This document shows positions 1-6,482 of a stretch of DNA of 7,899 nucleotides, piece by piece. Each line of letters starts with the position of its first letter. Position 1 is the first letter of the stretch. Made by a program: the position numbers and the translations under genes. A model generated the notes under the pieces. That model was given only the letters and a program-made list of their open reading frames with translations, had not been told where the DNA came from and did no database searches. The stretch is from Dehalococcoidia bacterium (lineage in GTDB: Bacteria > Chloroflexota > Dehalococcoidia > Bin125). The stretch lies in assembly GCA_007571275.1 (NCBI GenBank), contig RKRS01000090.1, positions 1-7,899 of the forward strand. Direction: 5' to 3'.

Positions 1-1198
1 CGTTGGAGAGGATGATGGTGCCGGCTGAGGCGAACATGCCGCCCGGGCCATGCGCCATCGAGACGTTGACGTCTGGCACCTGGCGGTCGCCACACTCGCC
101 GCGTAGCTGGCGCACCGACTCGACGATCGCGAACATCCCGTACATGCCGGTGTGACAGTAGCTGAGACCGCCGCCGTTCGTGTTCATCGGGAAGTCGCCG
201 CCCGGGCCGGCCTTGTAGATCACTTCGCCGTCAGGACCGGTCTTGGTCTCGGCGAAGAAGGGACCGCCCTCGCCCTTGGGCACGAAGCCCAGATCTTCAG
301 CCGCCATCAGCGGAGTGAAGGTGAAGGCGTCGTAGAACATGCAGTGGTCGATGTCCTGCGGCCCGAGTCCGGCGCTCTTGTAGGCCGCCTCACCGGCGAT
401 CCGATAGCCGTCGGCGGTGGTGTGGTCGCGCATCTGCGAGACCATCCAGTGGGCCGCCGCCTCGCCCGCGCCCAGCACGTAGACCGGGCCTTTGGCGTAA
501 TCGCGGGCACGCTCTTCCGAGACCAGCACCAGGGCGCCGCCGCCGTCGGCCACGACGCAGCAGTCGAGCAGATTGAAGGGGTAGCAGATCATTCGCGAGT
601 TGAGCACATCTTGCGGGGTGATCGGCCCGCCGCCGCGCTCGGGCGCTCGGCGGTGACTGCCCATCATCGCCATCGGATTGAGGTTGGCCCAGGCGCGAGT
701 GGAGGCAGCGATGTGCGCCAGATGTTCCTTGGTTGTGCCGTACTCGTGGAAGTGACGCAGGACCGGGATGGAGAAGGTGGTTGGCGCGCCGCCGATCGCG
801 AATGGCGCCTCGTACTGTCCACCCGGGGATGAGGCTGAGCCGCCGCGCGGCGCGTCGACGCCCGAGCGACCGCTCTCACCGTGCGTGATCAGCGCAACGT
901 CGCAATAGCCGGCCATGATCGCGGCGACGGCGTGACGCACGTGGATCATGAATGAGCAGCCACCGACAGAAGTGCCGTCGATGTAGCGGGGCTGGATACC
1001 GAGGTACTCGGCGACCTCGTTGGGAATCGCGCCGGCGCAGAGCAGTCCGTCGACGTCAGCCAGTGAGATGCCGGCGTCGTCGAGGGCGTTGCGGGCGGCT
1101 TGGGCGTGCAGGGCGAGCCGCGACATATGCGGCAACTGGCCGAGGTCATCAGTCTCGGCGGCGCCGACGATCGCGACCTTGTGTCGAATCTGGTCCAT
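1..1198 (-). CDS. Thiolase-fold protein lacking catalytic cysteines (Ltp2-like, probable aldolase/lyase subunit), C-terminus cut by window edge
   Basis: 399 codons are visible and the frame is still open at the left edge. The family is usually about 390-410 residues, so probably only a few C-terminal residues are missing. The ATG at 1198 is preceded by a GGAG 6 nt upstream. The fold is shown by the N-terminal VAIVGAAET strand (8-16), the GGCSF loop (79-83) leading into the active-site helix, FYDAF (288-292), NTNGGGLSYCHTG (339-351) and the C-terminal HGPGG (383-387). In a true thiolase the loop carries the acyl-accepting Cys; alignment by eye puts Gly80 there, with Cys81 next to it. The C-terminal CxG cysteine appears replaced by His383, and the HxxF-type motif reads YDAF. 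Tyr289 and Tyr346 sit near where, as I recall, the steroid side-chain aldolase Ltp2 has two catalytic tyrosines (294 and 344). Ltp2 works as a complex with a DUF35 partner, and a DUF35 gene lies 45 nt upstream here. The substrate is unknown; I infer a CoA-thioester aldolase or lipid-transfer-like role. General annotation as acetyl-CoA acetyltransferase would probably be wrong. Confidence 0.9.
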   Translation of the reverse strand, partial: MDQIRHKVAIVGAAETDDLGQLPHMSRLALHAQAARNALDDAGISLADVDGLLCAGAIPNEVAEYLGIQPRYIDGTSVGGCSFMIHVRHAVAAIMAGYCDVALITHGESGRSGVDAPRGGSASSPGGQYEAPFAIGGAPTTFSIPVLRHFHEYGTTKEHLAHIAASTRAWANLNPMAMMGSHRRAPERGGGPITPQDVLNSRMICYPFNLLDCCVVADGGGALVLVSEERARDYAKGPVYVLGAGEAAAHWMVSQMRDHTTADGYRIAGEAAYKSAGLGPQDIDHCMFYDAFTFTPLMAAEDLGFVPKGEGGPFFAETKTGPDGEVIYKAGPGGDFPMNTNGGGLSYCHTGMYGMFAIVESVRQLRGECGDRQVPDVNVSMAHGPGGMFASAGTIILSN

Positions 1199-1243
1199 CG
1201 TGGTCTCCACTTCGGGAATGTCTGGGCGGTTGGCCTGAGACAG

Positions 1244-1660
1244 TTAGACAGGCTTGAACTTGGGCAGGGTGACGTCGTCGGTGACGTCGTCGAAGACGAT
1301 CTCGACGTCCATATCGACCCTGGTCTCGTAGGGATCGTCGATGATCAGGTTCGACATCATGCGTGGTCCCTCTTCGAGTTCGATCACGGCGATCACATAT
1401 GGCGGAGGGTTGCTCTCGGAGTTGTATGGCGGGATCGGCTGATGGGAAATGACGAACGTGTGGACCTTGCCCTTGCCCGACGCCTGCATCCACTTGATAT
1501 CCCAGTTGAAACACTGTGGCATGGGACAGAAGGGTCGTGGGTAGAAGTGCGGACCGCAGTCGTCGCAGGTTGGCAGCATCAACTTGTGCTCTTTGAGCCC
1601 GTCCCAATAGGGCTTCGATTCTGGCGTCGGCGTGGGCAGCCTGCCGGCGTAGTCGGCCAT
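1244..1660 (-). CDS. DUF35 zinc-ribbon/OB-fold protein, partner of the adjacent thiolase-like protein
   Basis: This 138-residue protein has the two-part layout of the DUF35 family. An N-terminal helix (about 14-27) leads into a rubredoxin-like zinc ribbon with Cys32, Cys35, Cys45 and Cys50. An OB-fold follows from about residue 60 (SGKGKVHTF onward) to about 123, and the protein ends in DVTLPKFKPV. The last cysteine pair is spaced C-x4-C rather than C-x2-C. DUF35 proteins bind thiolase-like or HMG-CoA-synthase-like enzymes and are thought to help place acyl-CoA substrates; ChsH2 does this for Ltp2 in steroid degradation. The stop lies 45 nt before the thiolase-like gene, so the two are very likely one operon and one complex. 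The ATG at 1660 is chosen because an AAGGAG lies 6 nt upstream and the family N-terminus begins here. The frame stays open upstream to 1813, but that stretch overlaps the methyltransferase gene and has no DUF35 character. Confidence 0.9.
   Translation of the reverse strand: MADYAGRLPTPTPESKPYWDGLKEHKLMLPTCDDCGPHFYPRPFCPMPQCFNWDIKWMQASGKGKVHTFVISHQPIPPYNSESNPPPYVIAVIELEEGPRMMSNLIIDDPYETRVDMDVEIVFDDVTDDVTLPKFKPV
1269..1292 (-). repeat. Perfect 12-bp tandem duplication inside the DUF35 gene
   Basis: The 12-base unit GTGACGTCGTCG (plus strand) occurs twice back to back at 1269-1280 and 1281-1292. It is in frame and encodes the repeated tetrapeptide in DDVTDDVT, residues 124-131, just before the end of the OB-fold. 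Similar acidic DVT-D-VT sequence is common at this point in DUF35 proteins, so the repeat is probably conserved protein sequence with matching codons rather than a recent slippage. Confidence 0.8.
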
Positions 1661-1666
1661 CCGGTG

Positions 1667-1672
1667 CTCCTT
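1667..1672 (-). promoter_or_regulatory. Shine-Dalgarno AAGGAG of the DUF35 gene
   Basis: On the minus strand AAGGAG lies 6 nt before the ATG at 1660. It settles the start against longer in-frame alternatives that would run back into the upstream gene. Confidence 0.75.
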
Positions 1673-1718
1673 CAGCTTGAGATATGTATCCAACGCGATG
1701 CTACACGACAGCCGATAC

Positions 1719-2366
1719 TCAGCGGCGCGACGATTCGCGCGTGATCCAGGTCTGTTCCAGCGCCGCCTTGCGCTCCGTCCATGACGGAGTGAGATCGCGC
1801 CGTTGGCGGGCAATCTCGGCCATCAGCACCGCCGCCGCGACGGAGACGTTGAGCGATTCGACAAAGCCATGCATGGGAATGATGATCTGCTGATCGGCGA
1901 GCGCGACCATCTCCTCCGAGCAGCCATCGCGTTCGTTGCCCAGCACAATGGCAGATGGCTCATGGAAGCTGATGCTGAGGTAATCGACGGCATCGTCCGT
2001 GAGCTGGGTGGCGTAGACCTGCAGGCCTTCCAGATGCAGCGCATTGACGCAGTCGGCAGGGCTGTCATAGCGCTCGATCTGGAGCCACTTGTCGACCTGA
2101 GCGGCGACTCCACGCGAGATCTCAGGGAAGACCTGATTGGTGTAGACCAGCGCGACCCGGCCGACACCAAATGCGTCGCAGCTACGCAGGATGGCAGACG
2201 CGTTGTGCGCGTCGTGGATGTTCTCGAGCACGACCACGAGATCGTCGTGACGACGCTCCAGCACGCTGTGCATCCGCGCGAGGCGGCGTTCGGTGATCGG
2301 TCGCGGCGCCGAGACGGCTGATTCGCTCGCGTCGCTCAAGCTAGACCGCGCACTCGCCTTCGCCAC
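1719..2366 (-). CDS. trmH: SpoU-class (SPOUT) tRNA 2'-O-methyltransferase, probably tRNA Gm18 methyltransferase TrmH
   Basis: 215 residues from a GTG at 2366, comparable to TrmH proteins of about 195-230. The N-terminal part (TERRLARMHSVLERRHDDLVV, about 25-45) resembles the TrmH leader. The three SPOUT motifs follow. Motif 1 is NASAILRSCDAFG, with Asn55 and the presumed catalytic Arg61. Motif 2 is IVLGNERDGCSEE (140-152), with Asn144 and Glu145. Motif 3 is IPMHGFVESLNVSVAAAV (163-180), which forms the trefoil knot that binds S-adenosylmethionine. TrmH methylates the 2'-OH of G18 in the tRNA D-loop. The start is uncertain. The GTG at 2366 overlaps the reductase gene by 26 nt without a strong ribosome site. 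A TTG at 2339 lies just past the reductase stop. The first ATG (2273) would remove the conserved leader. A related SpoU target such as rRNA (RlmB-like) is less likely, because the N-terminal substrate domain of RlmB is absent. Confidence 0.9.
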   Translation of the reverse strand: MAKASARSSLSDASESAVSAPRPITERRLARMHSVLERRHDDLVVVLENIHDAHNASAILRSCDAFGVGRVALVYTNQVFPEISRGVAAQVDKWLQIERYDSPADCVNALHLEGLQVYATQLTDDAVDYLSISFHEPSAIVLGNERDGCSEEMVALADQQIIIPMHGFVESLNVSVAAAVLMAEIARQRRDLTPSWTERKAALEQTWITRESSRR

Positions 2367-4119
2367 GTTCCAGGATGTAGATGTCCCGGCGGTCCCAATC
2401 GATGAACATTGGCAGGGTGTCGGCTGAGAACTCGGGCGGCAAGGTCAAGTCGCCAACGACATCCTGAATTGGTTTGAGTCCGACGCGGTCAATCCAGCTG
2501 CTGAATAGCTCCTCGCCGCCATCGCGGTCGGAGTGGTAGAGGTCGATCACCCGCTCGACGGCGTCGGGGACGCGCTTGGCCGGGATGCGGACTCTGGGGA
2601 CCAGCCTACCGAGCCGCATCTCTTCCGTGCGGTAGGTCCCGCCGATGAACATGTGGTAGGCGGGAATCTGACGGTTACCGACCTTGATCGCGGCGCCATG
2701 GAAGCCGATATCGGCGATGTGGTGTTGTCCGCAGCTGTTCGGGCAACCGCTCATGTGAATCCGCATCTTACGGGTCAGCGGATCATCGATGCTCATAGAG
2801 CGCACTCGCTCCTGCACCGCACGGTTGAGTCCCATCGAGGAGGTAATCCCGAGCTTGCAGCTATCGGTGCCGGGGCAGGAAACCACGTCCTCGATCTCCT
2901 GTGCATCCGGCGCGCCCATGCTAAGCGCGTCAAGCTCACGCCAGACTGCGTAGACCGCCTCGTTGGGAATCCAGCGCAAGACCACGTTCTGCTGCGGGGT
3001 TGTCCTGGCCCGTTCGCGGCCGTACTTGCGCAAGATCTCGGCCAGACCGCGAAACTGTTCAGGGGTCAGGTCGCCCTGGTCAATCGACGCTTCAACAGCG
3101 GAATATCCCGCTTGTACCTGAGGGCGAACGTTGGTGGCCAGGAATCGCTCAAAGACAGCGGCGTCTCCGTTGGGCTGAGGCGGCGAGGTCGGCGGCGTGC
3201 GAACGTCAGCTGCTTCGTCATCGAGGTAGAGCAGCTCTTCCAGCGGCGGCGTTTCCGCGGACCAACCCTTCTGTAGCTCCTCGTCGACCATTTCGCGGAA
3301 CGCCGCTTCGCCCACACGATGGACGAGGAACTTGAGACGCGCCTTGAGGATGTTCTTACGCAGTTCGTCGGCGGCGTTGAAGATGCGGGACACCGCTTCC
3401 GAGAGCGTCAGGAACCTAGACATCGGAACGAAGTCGGCCAGCGTGACCGCTTCCTCAGGCATCGTCGAGAGGCCGCCACCGACCATCACGCGGAAGACGC
3501 GCACTTCCTCACCGTTGATCACGCGGGTCTGCGAGAAGAAGGCGAGGTCGTGGATGGCGGCGATGGCGGAGTCGGCCTCGCGACCGGTGAAGTAGACCTT
3601 GAACTTGCGCGGGAGCAGTTGGGTGATCGAATTGCGCACCCAATAACGAACAAACGCGCCGGCATAGGGTGTCGGATCGAAGACTTCATCGGGCATGATG
3701 CCGGCCCATGGGTCGGCGGTGACGTTACGGACGGTGTTGCCGCAGGCCTCACGCGAGGAGAGGCCGCCTTTGCCCAACACACGCAGCATCTCGGGCATCT
3801 GGTCGAGCGGGACGAAGTGGACCTGAATGTTCTGCCGCGTGGTGATGTGCCCCTTGCGCAACGGCGCGAATGTCTCACAGATCTCGGCAAAGCAGTCGAG
3901 CTGGTCTGAGGTCACGCCGCCCATCGGCAGCTTGATCCGATTCATGTGTACATCGGGTTGGCGCTGACCGTATACGCCCTGGCGCAGGCGGTAGAGCATG
4001 AACTCGACCTCATCGCGCTGCTGCGCGCGAAACGCGGTCGCTTCGGTTTCAAAATCGTCGAGTTCGTCATCCCAGATCGGGATCACAACTCCCGGCGTGT
4101 CGGTTCTGGATTCGGACAT
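2341..4119 (-). CDS. Siroheme/[4Fe-4S] nitrite or sulfite reductase (ferredoxin-dependent type)
   Basis: 592 residues, a normal length for the single-chain NirA/SirA-type family. It has the duplicated layout: a ferredoxin-like half-domain with YGQRQPDVHMNRIKLP (50-65), a siroheme/iron-sulfur domain, then a second half-domain from about 320 that ends in the cluster motifs. Cys415-x5-Cys421 and Cys459-x3-Cys463 bind the [4Fe-4S] cluster, and one cysteine also bridges to siroheme iron. Basic residues for siroheme and anion binding are present: Arg95 in TTRQN, Arg131 in NTVRN, and Arg171/Lys172/Lys174 in PRKFKV. The enzyme carries out a six-electron reduction of nitrite to ammonia or sulfite to sulfide in the cytosol, with ferredoxin as likely donor; there is no FAD/NADPH domain. 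Sequence alone does not separate the two substrates, and no nitrate or sulfate genes are nearby. Tyr50 and Cys126 match the positions of the Tyr-Cys crosslink I recall from Mycobacterium NirA, which favours sulfite. The start at 4119 has AGGGAG 6 nt upstream, 30 nt after the pncB stop. Confidence 0.93.
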   Translation of the reverse strand: MSESRTDTPGVVIPIWDDELDDFETEATAFRAQQRDEVEFMLYRLRQGVYGQRQPDVHMNRIKLPMGGVTSDQLDCFAEICETFAPLRKGHITTRQNIQVHFVPLDQMPEMLRVLGKGGLSSREACGNTVRNVTADPWAGIMPDEVFDPTPYAGAFVRYWVRNSITQLLPRKFKVYFTGREADSAIAAIHDLAFFSQTRVINGEEVRVFRVMVGGGLSTMPEEAVTLADFVPMSRFLTLSEAVSRIFNAADELRKNILKARLKFLVHRVGEAAFREMVDEELQKGWSAETPPLEELLYLDDEAADVRTPPTSPPQPNGDAAVFERFLATNVRPQVQAGYSAVEASIDQGDLTPEQFRGLAEILRKYGRERARTTPQQNVVLRWIPNEAVYAVWRELDALSMGAPDAQEIEDVVSCPGTDSCKLGITSSMGLNRAVQERVRSMSIDDPLTRKMRIHMSGCPNSCGQHHIADIGFHGAAIKVGNRQIPAYHMFIGGTYRTEEMRLGRLVPRVRIPAKRVPDAVERVIDLYHSDRDGGEELFSSWIDRVGLKPIQDVVGDLTLPPEFSADTLPMFIDWDRRDIYILERGEGECAV

Positions 4120-4125
4120 GGCGCA

Positions 4126-4131
4126 CTCCCT
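4126..4131 (-). promoter_or_regulatory. Shine-Dalgarno AGGGAG of the nitrite/sulfite reductase gene
   Basis: AGGGAG on the minus strand ends 6 nt before the ATG at 4119 and confirms that start. It lies in the 30-nt gap after the pncB stop, where no terminator-like hairpin is visible, so the two genes are probably co-transcribed. Confidence 0.7.
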
Positions 4132-4149
4132 GAAAGATGCAGGTGGATT

Positions 4150-5397
4150 TCAGTCTAACAATGAGGCGGCAGTGACGATTGAGCGCGGGCGGCGTCCTGA
4201 ACGCGCTCGCTCGCGATTCCGCTGCAGCGAATCCCGACCGTGCACCGTGCGTATACCCGATTCCATCATCGGGACGAGCAACGGGTTGGCGTCCGCCAGC
4301 GGCGCATCCCCGAAGCGGCAGATCAGATCGTGATCGGCGGCTCGCCAGACCTGTTTGCGAGCCCCGATGCTAGCTTTCCCCGCCGACAACTTGCTCACCG
4401 GACGTCCGTCGTATTCGACGAGTTTGTATGCGCTATCGAGCGTCGCGGCGTCGGGCGGGGCGACGATGTTGGTACCGCAGGCGAAGACATCGACGGGCGC
4501 TCCCGCGCCGACAAGCGCCGTGATCTGATACTCGTCCAGACCGCCGCTGATGACGATCCGCACATCGGTCAGTCCGGCCCTATCGAGCTGCGCTCTGGCG
4601 GCTCTGGATTCTTCGAGGAAGTCGCCAGAGTCGATCCGAATGGCGCCGACCGAGTTTGGCCCGTGCTGGCTCGCGACCTGGATTGCGCGTTCTAGGCCCG
4701 TGGCGGTATCGAATGTGTCGACCAACAGCGTCGTGCCTGGGTAGCGAGAGACGAACGCGTCGAACGCGACTGTTTCATCGCCCTCGGCCAGAATGAAGCT
4801 GTGCGCCATCGTGCCGATGACGGGGATGCCATATCGGCGCCCCGCTTCGACGGAAGACGTTGCCTCGAAGCCGCCAATGTACGTCGCGCGCGCCGCCTCG
4901 ATCGCGGCTTCCGCTCCATGAGCCCGACGACCGCCAAACTCAATGACTGGCCGTCCAGCGGCCGCATCGACCGTGCGCGCAGACTTGCTGGCGACCAGTG
5001 TGGGAAAGGCGATCTGGTTGAGTAGCGCCGTTTCCACGATCTGCGCCTCAGGCAAGGGCGCAATGACCTGGAGCAATGGCTCGTGAGGGTAAACGATGGT
5101 TCCCTCTGGCGGCGCCCAGACATCGCCACTGAAGCGAAATGTCCTCAGCTGCTCGAGGAGAGTGGAATCGAACTGAGCGAACGTACTGAGATAGGCGAGG
5201 TCGTCATCGCTGAAGCGGAGCGACTCGAGGAACTCGAGCGCTCGATCCAGGCCGGCCGCAACGAGATAGTCCCATTGCTCGGGCAACCGCCGCACAGTCA
5301 GCTCGAACACGGCCTCGAGCGTCATGCCGCGCTCGTAGTAGACCTGCGCCATGGTCAGCTCGTACAGATCGACAAAGAGAGCCGACGGAGTGTTCAC
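4150..5397 (-). CDS. pncB: Nicotinate phosphoribosyltransferase
   Basis: 415 residues. It joins nicotinate to PRPP, using ATP hydrolysis, to give nicotinate mononucleotide: the committed step of the Preiss-Handler (deamidating) NAD salvage route, in the cytosol. Family marks in order: the N-terminal FVDLYELTMAQVYY (8-21), IEFGGRRAHG (152-161), the GFEATSSVEAG stretch (176-186), GTMAHSF with His199 as the presumed phosphorylated histidine, LLVDTFDT (224-231), the phosphate-binding IRIDSGD (253-259), ISGGLDE (283-289), CGTNIV (307-312), and KLVEY plus ARKQVWR (346-352) near the end. Length and motif order are those of a complete enzyme; the C-terminal 30 residues are basic and weakly conserved. 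It starts with GTG at 5397, only 30 nt after the nicotinamidase stop and without a clear ribosome site. That start codon lies in one arm of an inverted repeat, so translation may be coupled to or controlled by RNA structure. Confidence 0.95.
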   Translation of the reverse strand: MNTPSALFVDLYELTMAQVYYERGMTLEAVFELTVRRLPEQWDYLVAAGLDRALEFLESLRFSDDDLAYLSTFAQFDSTLLEQLRTFRFSGDVWAPPEGTIVYPHEPLLQVIAPLPEAQIVETALLNQIAFPTLVASKSARTVDAAAGRPVIEFGGRRAHGAEAAIEAARATYIGGFEATSSVEAGRRYGIPVIGTMAHSFILAEGDETVAFDAFVSRYPGTTLLVDTFDTATGLERAIQVASQHGPNSVGAIRIDSGDFLEESRAARAQLDRAGLTDVRIVISGGLDEYQITALVGAGAPVDVFACGTNIVAPPDAATLDSAYKLVEYDGRPVSKLSAGKASIGARKQVWRAADHDLICRFGDAPLADANPLLVPMMESGIRTVHGRDSLQRNRERARSGRRPRSIVTAASLLD

Positions 5398-5429
5398 TGG
5401 CCTGTTGCCTAGTTCACTCGGTGAACACT
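5389..5429 (-). promoter_or_regulatory. Inverted repeats at the pncA/pncB junction that can sequester the pncB start
   Basis: On the minus strand AGTGTTCAC (5429-5421) and GTGAACACT (5397-5389) are perfect 9-bp complements across a 23-nt loop. The second arm contains the GTG start codon of pncB and the first overlaps the last base-pairs of the pncA stop. A shorter, competing hairpin uses the same left arm: GTTCAC (5426-5421) pairs with GTGAAC (5417-5412) around the 3-nt loop CGA. The two stems are mutually exclusive; the first hides the start and the second frees it. Alternatively this is a DNA operator with three half-sites of the AGTGTTCAC/AGTGAAC type for an NAD-salvage repressor. Which one applies, if either, is inference. 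Confidence 0.45.
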
Positions 5430-6015
5430 ATGTGATCAGGACGCCGAGCTCGGCAAGTTCGGCCAGAGCGTTCTGGCCGTCGCCCGGGTTGAGATTGACG
5501 GCTGCGATGGCGTCGGCACGCACAGATACGGTGAAGCCGAGTCGCCGAGCATCGACGGCGGTTTCTTTGACGCAGTAGTCGGTGGCCAAACCGATCACGA
5601 TGCAGTGTTCGACGCTCGCGTCGCGCAATATCGATTCCAGTTCGGTTGCCTGTCGTTCGCCGCTCTGGGGATCGCGGGTGCTGAAGCCCGAGTATCCGTC
5701 GTTGCCGTCAACACCTTTCTGCACGACCGGCCCGGCGTCCGTTTGTAGGCCGTCGTGGAAGCGGGCGCCCCAGGAACCGCCGACACAGTGCACCGGCCAG
5801 AGACCACCGTCGCGTTCGAAGTGCGGCGTGTGTTCGGGATGCCAGTCCTGGGTGTACACGATCAACCCGCCGGCGCTTGCCGCTTCCTCGATTGCCTCGT
5901 TCGCATGGGCGACGACCTGCTCGGCGCCGACCACGAACAGGGAGCCCTCAGGGTGCGCGAAGTCGTTCTGGACGTCGACGACGATCAGCGCGGTACGGGA
6001 GTCGAGTGATGGCAC
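5428..6015 (-). CDS. pncA: Nicotinamidase, isochorismatase-like cysteine hydrolase
   Basis: 195 residues, normal for PncA. It hydrolyses nicotinamide to nicotinate and ammonia in the cytosol and feeds the phosphoribosyltransferase encoded next. The cysteine-hydrolase triad is visible: Asp14 in VDVQNDF, Lys100 in VQKGVDG, and Cys148 in ATDYCVKET. The metal site is also present: Asp57, His59 and His65 in TQDWHPEHTPHF. WPVHCVGGSWGARF (73-86) is the usual second substrate-loop motif. Together with the pncB neighbour this rules out a general isochorismatase. The start is a GTG at 6015; no alternative upstream in-frame start gives a better N-terminus, and no purine-rich ribosome site precedes it. 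The gene begins 22 nt after the mature 3' end of tRNA-Cys, suggesting read-through from the tRNA cluster or a leaderless/short-leader message. Confidence 0.95.
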   Translation of the reverse strand: MPSLDSRTALIVVDVQNDFAHPEGSLFVVGAEQVVAHANEAIEEAASAGGLIVYTQDWHPEHTPHFERDGGLWPVHCVGGSWGARFHDGLQTDAGPVVQKGVDGNDGYSGFSTRDPQSGERQATELESILRDASVEHCIVIGLATDYCVKETAVDARRLGFTVSVRADAIAAVNLNPGDGQNALAELAELGVLIT

Positions 6016-6037
6016 GGGATGGAATCAGTGGGGAGGT

Positions 6038-6111
<74 letters not shown>

Positions 6112-6140
6112 TGGCGCCCAGGTCAGTGAGGGAGTTTGTC

Positions 6141-6215
6141 TGGAGCGGAAGACGGGATTTGAACCCGCGACCTTCTCCTTGGCAAGGAGACGCGCTACCG
6201 CTGCGCCACTTCCGC
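6141..6215 (-). tRNA. tRNA-Gly (anticodon GCC)
   Basis: Acceptor GCGGAAG/CTTCCGC, D-stem GCGC/GCGC, anticodon stem TCTCC/GGAGA with loop TTGCCAA (anticodon GCC at 6183-6181), T-arm GCGGG TTCAAAT CCCGT, discriminator U73 and encoded CCA (6143-6141). It reads the GGC and GGU glycine codons. Confidence 0.97.
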
Positions 6216-6226
6216 TCGATAAGGAC

Positions 6227-6232
6227 ATTGTA
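6227..6232 (-). promoter_or_regulatory. Possible -10 element (TACAAT) before tRNA-Gly
   Basis: On the minus strand TACAAT lies 11 nt before the tRNA-Gly 5' end, in the 50-nt gap after tRNA-Leu, the longest spacer in the cluster. No good -35 is visible at 16-18 nt. It could start a separate Gly-Cys-pncA-pncB transcript. Weak evidence. Confidence 0.3.
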
Positions 6233-6265
6233 GCCGCCCGGACGATGAACGGCGTGTCCGTTGCT

Positions 6266-6353
6266 TGGTGCCGAGGAAGAGACTCGAACTCTTACGCTCG
6301 CAATGAGCACAGCGCCCTCAACGCTGCGTGTCTACCAGTTCCACCACCTCGGC
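6266..6353 (-). tRNA. tRNA-Leu (anticodon GAG)
   Basis: A class II tRNA of 88 nt with CCA. Acceptor GCCGAGG/CCTCGGC, anticodon stem CAGCG/CGCTG with loop TTGAGGG (anticodon GAG at 6319-6317), a long variable arm (TGCTC/GAGCG pairing), T-arm AAGAG TTCGAGT CTCTT, discriminator A73 and encoded CCA (6268-6266). A73 and the long variable arm are the leucine signature. It lies 18 nt after tRNA-Trp. Confidence 0.97.
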
Positions 6354-6371
6354 AGCGAAGGTGGGTTGCTC

Positions 6372-6448
6372 TGGCAGGGGTGGCAGGACTCGAACCCGCG
6401 ACCTACGGTTTTGGAGACCGTTGCTCTGCCAAACTGAGCTACACCCCT
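6372..6448 (-). tRNA. tRNA-Trp (anticodon CCA)
   Basis: Acceptor AGGGGTG/CACCCCT, D-stem GCTC/GAGC, anticodon stem ACGGT/ACCGT with loop CTCCAAA (anticodon CCA at 6414-6412), T-arm GCGGG TTCGAGT CCTGC, discriminator G73 and encoded CCA (6374-6372). G73 with anticodon CCA is the bacterial tryptophan identity set. It is the first tRNA of the four-gene cluster. Confidence 0.97.
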
Positions 6449-6460
6449 CCGTAAGCACCG

Positions 6461-6469
6461 AGCATAGCA
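6461..6469 (-). promoter_or_regulatory. Possible extended -10 promoter (TGCTATGCT) of the tRNA cluster
   Basis: In the 34-nt gap between the phosphodiesterase stop and tRNA-Trp, the minus strand reads TGCTATGCT, an extended -10 pattern (TGn then TATGCT at 6466-6461). Transcription would begin about 6 nt before the tRNA. The -35 position falls over the end of the phosphodiesterase gene and matches consensus poorly, so this is a modest candidate. Confidence 0.4.
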
Positions 6470-6482
6470 GGTAACGGGCCGA

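Noticed and set aside
152..832. A 226-codon plus-strand open frame opposite the thiolase-like gene
   Set aside because: It is antisense to a clear protein gene, has low-complexity Arg/Gly/Val-rich composition and no recognisable motif; long antisense frames are expected at this GC content.
1269..1292. The 12-bp tandem repeat as a phase-variation or recent slippage site
   Set aside because: It is only two units, in frame, and encodes sequence of a kind common at that place in DUF35 proteins.
1661..1718. A promoter in the 58-nt gap between the methyltransferase and DUF35 genes
   Set aside because: An AT-richer patch (GGATACATATC) is present, but no hexamer pair with proper spacing can be defended.
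1803..2321. A plus-strand open frame opposite the TrmH-like gene
   Set aside because: The minus-strand frame has all three SPOUT motifs; the opposite frame has none.
2533..3276. A 247-codon plus-strand open frame opposite the siroheme reductase
   Set aside because: It lies wholly inside the reductase on the other strand and shows no domain; it is a composition shadow.
6248..6262. A small hairpin (AACGG/CCGTT) just after tRNA-Leu as a terminator
   Set aside because: Only 5 bp with a 5-nt loop and no following T-run; too weak to call.
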